Source: Defluviitaleaceae bacterium
GTDB taxonomy: Bacteria > Bacillota > Clostridia > Lachnospirales > UBA5962
Assembly: GCA_009780765.1 (NCBI GenBank)
Contig: WQZK01000005.1
Location: 1-30,748 of the forward strand
DNA: 30,748 nt
Direction: 5' to 3'
The notes beneath the pieces are model-generated. The model was not told where the DNA came from. It was given only the letters and a program-made list of their open reading frames with translations, and did no database searches. This document shows positions 29,088 through 30,748 of this stretch, piece after piece. The first letter of the stretch is position 1; each line of letters opens with the position of its first letter. The position numbers and the translations under genes were made by a program.

Positions 29088-29183
29088 TTAGTTACGTTCT
29101 TTTGAAATTTGTGAAGATGTTGATATAATTTCATGCGATGAATATTTAATTTTTGGAGTTTCATATTCTTTTTTTGTAATCAT
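29088..29183 (-). CDS. small YxxP peptide, array copy 1 (most divergent)
   Basis: 31 residues, ATG seven bases after GGAGGC. Begins MITKKEYETPKIKY, then SSHEIIS, and ends TSSQISKERN. Shares the first twelve residues exactly with the other three copies, but differs at the tail: QISKERN in place of VN(L/S)KSI(H/G). No signal peptide, no Cys. The YETPKI motif fits the RRE-binding motif of lasso-type leaders. Function unknown; likely a leader/precursor or scaffold recognised by the PqqD-like protein. Confidence 0.75.
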   Translation of the reverse strand: MITKKEYETPKIKYSSHEIISTSSQISKERN

Positions 29184-29255
29184 AAATATTGCCTCCTAAT
29201 TTGTATTTTTTATTAATACAAGAAAATTACTTTTTACAGTCATATACCTTAATAT

Positions 29256-29351
29256 TTAACCAATTGACTTTGAGTTTACTGAGGACGATGATATAACCTC
29301 GTGAGATGAAGTCTTAATTTTTGGAGTTTCGTATTCTTTTTTTGTAATCAT
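29256..29351 (-). CDS. small YxxP peptide, array copy 2
   Basis: 31 residues, ATG preceded by GGAGGTAAC. Reads MITKKEYETPKIKT, SSHEVIS, SSSVNSKSIG. It is one 168-base period upstream of copy 1. Differs from copy 3 at three of 31 residues (S/P, S/L and G/H), all in the last ten. The conserved start and drifting tail look like a fixed leader with a variable core. Confidence 0.78.
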   Translation of the reverse strand: MITKKEYETPKIKTSSHEVISSSSVNSKSIG

Positions 29352-29423
29352 AGATGTTACCTCCTAATTTGTATTTTTTATTAATACAGAAAAATTACTT
29401 TTTACAGTCATATACCTTAATAC

Positions 29424-29519
29424 TTAGTGAATTGATTTTAAGTTTACTGAAGACGGTGATATAACCTCGTGAGATGAAGTCTTAATTTTTGGAGTTTCGT
29501 ATTCTTTTTTTGTAATCAT
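29424..29519 (-). CDS. small YxxP peptide, array copy 3
   Basis: 31 residues, ATG preceded by GGAGGTAAC. Reads MITKKEYETPKIKT, SSHEVIS, PSSVNLKSIH. Identical to copy 4 except Thr14 instead of Ala14. Near-identity at nucleotide level in both coding and spacer DNA points to recent tandem duplication. Confidence 0.78.
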   Translation of the reverse strand: MITKKEYETPKIKTSSHEVISPSSVNLKSIH

Positions 29520-29591
29520 AGATGTTACCTCCTAATTTGTATTTTTTATTAATACAGGAAAATTACTTTTTACAGCCATATATCTTAATAC

Positions 29592-29687
29592 TTAGTGAAT
29601 TGATTTTAAATTTACTGAAGACGGTGATATAACCTCGTGAGATGAAGCCTTAATTTTTGGAGTTTCGTATTCTTTTTTTGTAATCAT
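29592..29687 (-). CDS. small YxxP peptide, array copy 4 (first after loaP)
   Basis: 31 residues, ATG preceded by GGAGGCAAC, 56 bases after the loaP stop. Reads MITKKEYETPKIKA, SSHEVIS, PSSVNLKSIH. First copy to be transcribed after loaP. Ser-rich tail without Cys gives no hint of thioether or disulfide formation. Confidence 0.78.
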   Translation of the reverse strand: MITKKEYETPKIKASSHEVISPSSVNLKSIH

Positions 29688-29743
29688 AAATGTTGCCTCC
29701 TAATTTGTATTTTTTATTAATGCTAGAAAATGCACTTTTATAG

Positions 29744-30280
29744 TTATAATTTTTCAACTACCTCAAGCTCAATAGTGATCTCTCTTAAACAACCCATAAA
29801 CTCAATCTCTACCTTAGCCTGCATTTTATGCCTGTTAATATTTTTTATAATACTTCCATGGCCAACTAATGGTCCTTTAGTTATTTTAATTCTGTCACCA
29901 ACAATAAGACCCTTTGATATTTCAACACAAAATTCTTCATTGTAGAGCCCTAAATACATTTCTTTTTCTGAGTCTTTCACCTGGAATGATAAGTTACCTT
30001 CATAATCTGTACCGTATCTTAAAAGTTTAAGTACATTTTGTGAATTATTTATAAAAGGCTTGACCATCATGTAAAAATCTATCCCATTAATTTCAGATTC
30101 AACAAACACGTATCCCGAAAATAATTTGCGTCTTTCCATAATATAATTTCCAGATTTCTTGAACTTAACATCATATGTAGGTATGAAAGATTTCGTGCCA
30201 TAAAGCAACCTACTATTTATAATCTCATCCACAACATAATGTTCTCTACCTGTTTTTACATACAATATATACCAAAACAA
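29744..30280 (-). CDS. loaP: LoaP-type NusG paralogue, processive antiterminator
   Basis: 178 residues with TTG start; the protein begins FWYILYVKTGREHYV, so the NusG N-terminal strand starts right at this codon and no upstream start is needed. The ribosome binding site (TGGGA) is weak. The NGN domain continues with RRKLFSGYVFVE, then LKLLRYGTD; the C-terminal KOW domain has GDRIKITKGPLVGHGSIIKNI. Specialised NusG paralogues of the LoaP group bind elongating RNA polymerase and suppress terminators in long antibiotic operons of Firmicutes. Being first among the large genes of a 30-kb same-strand operon with an internal terminator fits that role. A housekeeping NusG is less likely because of the surroundings and sequence style. 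Confidence 0.9.
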   Translation of the reverse strand: MFWYILYVKTGREHYVVDEIINSRLLYGTKSFIPTYDVKFKKSGNYIMERRKLFSGYVFVESEINGIDFYMMVKPFINNSQNVLKLLRYGTDYEGNLSFQVKDSEKEMYLGLYNEEFCVEISKGLIVGDRIKITKGPLVGHGSIIKNINRHKMQAKVEIEFMGCLREITIELEVVEKL

Positions 30281-30420
30281 AATTTATATCCCAGCTCTTT
30301 TTTAAAAAATATATTCACAAATCGCATTAAGTATCGGCATTTAAATATAGTTCCATGCTACAGTAGTCTTTATTTAAAATCACTATTGCTAAATTATAAC
30401 ATTGCTAAATCGATAAAAGC

Positions 30421-30454
30421 TTGATACGCCTTATAAAAAAACAAAGCGTATCAA
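30421..30454 (-). terminator. hairpin between the 35-residue peptide gene and loaP
   Basis: Perfect 9-bp inverted repeat TTGATACGC / GCGTATCAA around a 16-base loop, followed on the minus strand by GCTTTTATCG. It begins 51 bases after the peptide stop. Weak T tract, so either a partial terminator or an antiterminator recognition structure. Nearly the same element recurs at 30645-30677. Confidence 0.6.
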
Positions 30455-30504
30455 TACCTTTTATCTTTAATTGGTACATCAATCAATGTAAGCCATATTT
30501 AACA

Positions 30505-30612
30505 CTACGTAGGACCATTCGGATCTTTAATCGGATCTCCTGATGTTGGAGCAATAACAGCACTTGATGACATTGGAATCATTGGTTTTTCATAAGCCTT
30601 CTTTGTTAACAT
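30505..30612 (-). CDS. small YxxP peptide, 35-residue variant
   Basis: 35 residues, ATG after GGAGGTGCCGTAAA. Reads MLTKKAYEKPMIPM, SSSAVIAPTSGD, PIKDPNGPT. Shares the pattern M(I/L)TKK-x-YE-x-P-x-I...SS..VI with the four-copy array, but the tail is Pro/Gly/Asp-rich and quite different. Flanked by two related hairpins. Could be another leader-plus-core peptide or a regulatory leader ORF for loaP. Confidence 0.75.
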   Translation of the reverse strand: MLTKKAYEKPMIPMSSSAVIAPTSGDPIKDPNGPT

Positions 30613-30644
30613 TTTACGGCACCTCCTTTTTAATATAAAAAATT

Positions 30645-30677
30645 TTGATACGTTTTATAAAAAACAAAGCATATCAA
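30645..30677 (-). terminator. hairpin upstream of the 35-residue peptide gene
   Basis: On the minus strand TTGATATG pairs with CGTATCAA (one G-U), with inner T-rich/A-rich arms; AAAATTTTTT follows, giving a T6 tract. It ends about 17 bases before the ribosome binding site of the peptide. Related in sequence to the hairpin at 30421-30454, so peptide and hairpin probably duplicated together. Confidence 0.65.
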
Positions 30678-30721
30678 CTTTCTGTATTTTTTCAATACAT
30701 TAATTCGAATCATTTTTAACA

Positions 30722-30748
30722 CTAGCAGCAAGTTGCAGTATCTCCTGA
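30722..30748 (-). CDS. 3' end of a further small peptide gene (partial)
   Basis: The last eight codons read SGDTATCC then TAG. The first three codons, TCAGGAGAT, are identical to those of SGD in the 35-residue peptide, which places it in the same family. It ends in two adjacent cysteines, unlike the other copies. The rest lies beyond the window. Confidence 0.55.
   Translation of the reverse strand, partial: SGDTATCC

Larger units (their letters stand above)
29088..29725 (-). repeat. tandem array, four 168-bp units each with one peptide gene
   Basis: Start codons lie at 29183, 29351, 29519 and 29687, exactly 168 bases apart. Each unit holds a 31-codon gene, a strong ribosome binding site, a small TGTATT...AATACA hairpin just upstream of that site (29202-29220, 29370-29388, 29538-29556; degenerate at 29706-29724) and a conserved spacer. 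The two middle units differ at roughly a dozen positions. Confidence 0.9.

Noticed and set aside
27697..29687. A standard lasso peptide cluster
   Set aside because: RRE and YxxP peptides fit, but no Asn-synthetase-like macrolactam cyclase or clear B2-type transglutaminase-fold peptidase is present in the window, and the putative cores lack a Gly/Cys/Ser position-1 with a suitably placed Asp/Glu.
29088..29725. CRISPR array
   Set aside because: The period is 168 bases, units are nearly identical throughout with no unique spacers, and each unit encodes a peptide with a ribosome binding site.
1..30748. Insertion sequences, tRNA or rRNA genes, attachment sites
   Set aside because: I saw no transposase or integrase reading frame, no terminal repeats with target duplications and no cloverleaf or rRNA-like stretch.

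Overview
The window is an AT-rich stretch with strong GGAGG-type ribosome binding sites and frequent GTG/TTG starts. This points to a low-GC Gram-positive bacterium, most likely a Clostridia-class anaerobe (inference from base composition and protein style only). Every gene I can support lies on the minus strand, so transcription runs from high to low coordinates. Gaps are short or overlapping, as expected of one long biosynthetic operon that continues past both ends of the window.

Right end, about 28.9-30.75 kb, read first by RNA polymerase. Here lie a LoaP-type NusG paralogue (processive antiterminator), several RNA hairpins, and at least six very short peptide genes. Four encode near-identical 31-residue peptides in a 168-bp tandem array (29088-29687). 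One 35-residue relative lies upstream of loaP (30505-30612). The tail of a sixth, ending in Cys-Cys, runs off the window edge. The five complete peptides share a YExP-x-I motif like the leader motif bound by PqqD-type RiPP recognition elements, and a PqqD-like protein is encoded just downstream.

Middle, about 13.5-28.9 kb. In transcription order: a BtrH/C39-like acyltransferase or peptidase candidate with an unusual start, the PqqD-like protein, a pair of ABC exporters, a cupin-ROK sugar kinase fusion, a cytoplasmic beta-lactamase-fold serine hydrolase, a GNAT acetyltransferase, a free-standing carrier protein, a group II PLP decarboxylase, a radical SAM protein with a B12-binding-type N-terminus, a nucleotidyltransferase-like protein and a UvrA-type ATPase. 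A strong intrinsic terminator (about 13499-13545) follows the UvrA gene.

Left end, 1-13.4 kb. A dehydroquinate-synthase-family sugar phosphate cyclase, a second radical SAM protein (Elp3/RaSEA-like cysteine pattern), a Cof-type HAD phosphatase, and two NRPS proteins. The first NRPS is starter C-A-PCP-E with an Asn-like specificity code, so it is predicted to make an N-acyl-D-asparaginyl thioester. That is the opening step of colibactin, zwittermicin and xenocoumacin prodrugs. The second NRPS (GTG start at 5696, open through base 1) is C-PCP-C-A-PCP-C..., with no A domain in its first module and an A domain lacking the usual Asp235.

Overall inference: a LoaP-controlled NRPS locus producing an acyl-D-Asn-capped peptide decorated with a cyclitol/amino-acid-derived unit. 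It carries candidate export and self-protection functions, and an unexplained set of RiPP-like small peptides plus RRE inside the same transcription unit. I do not recognise this combination as a known pathway.
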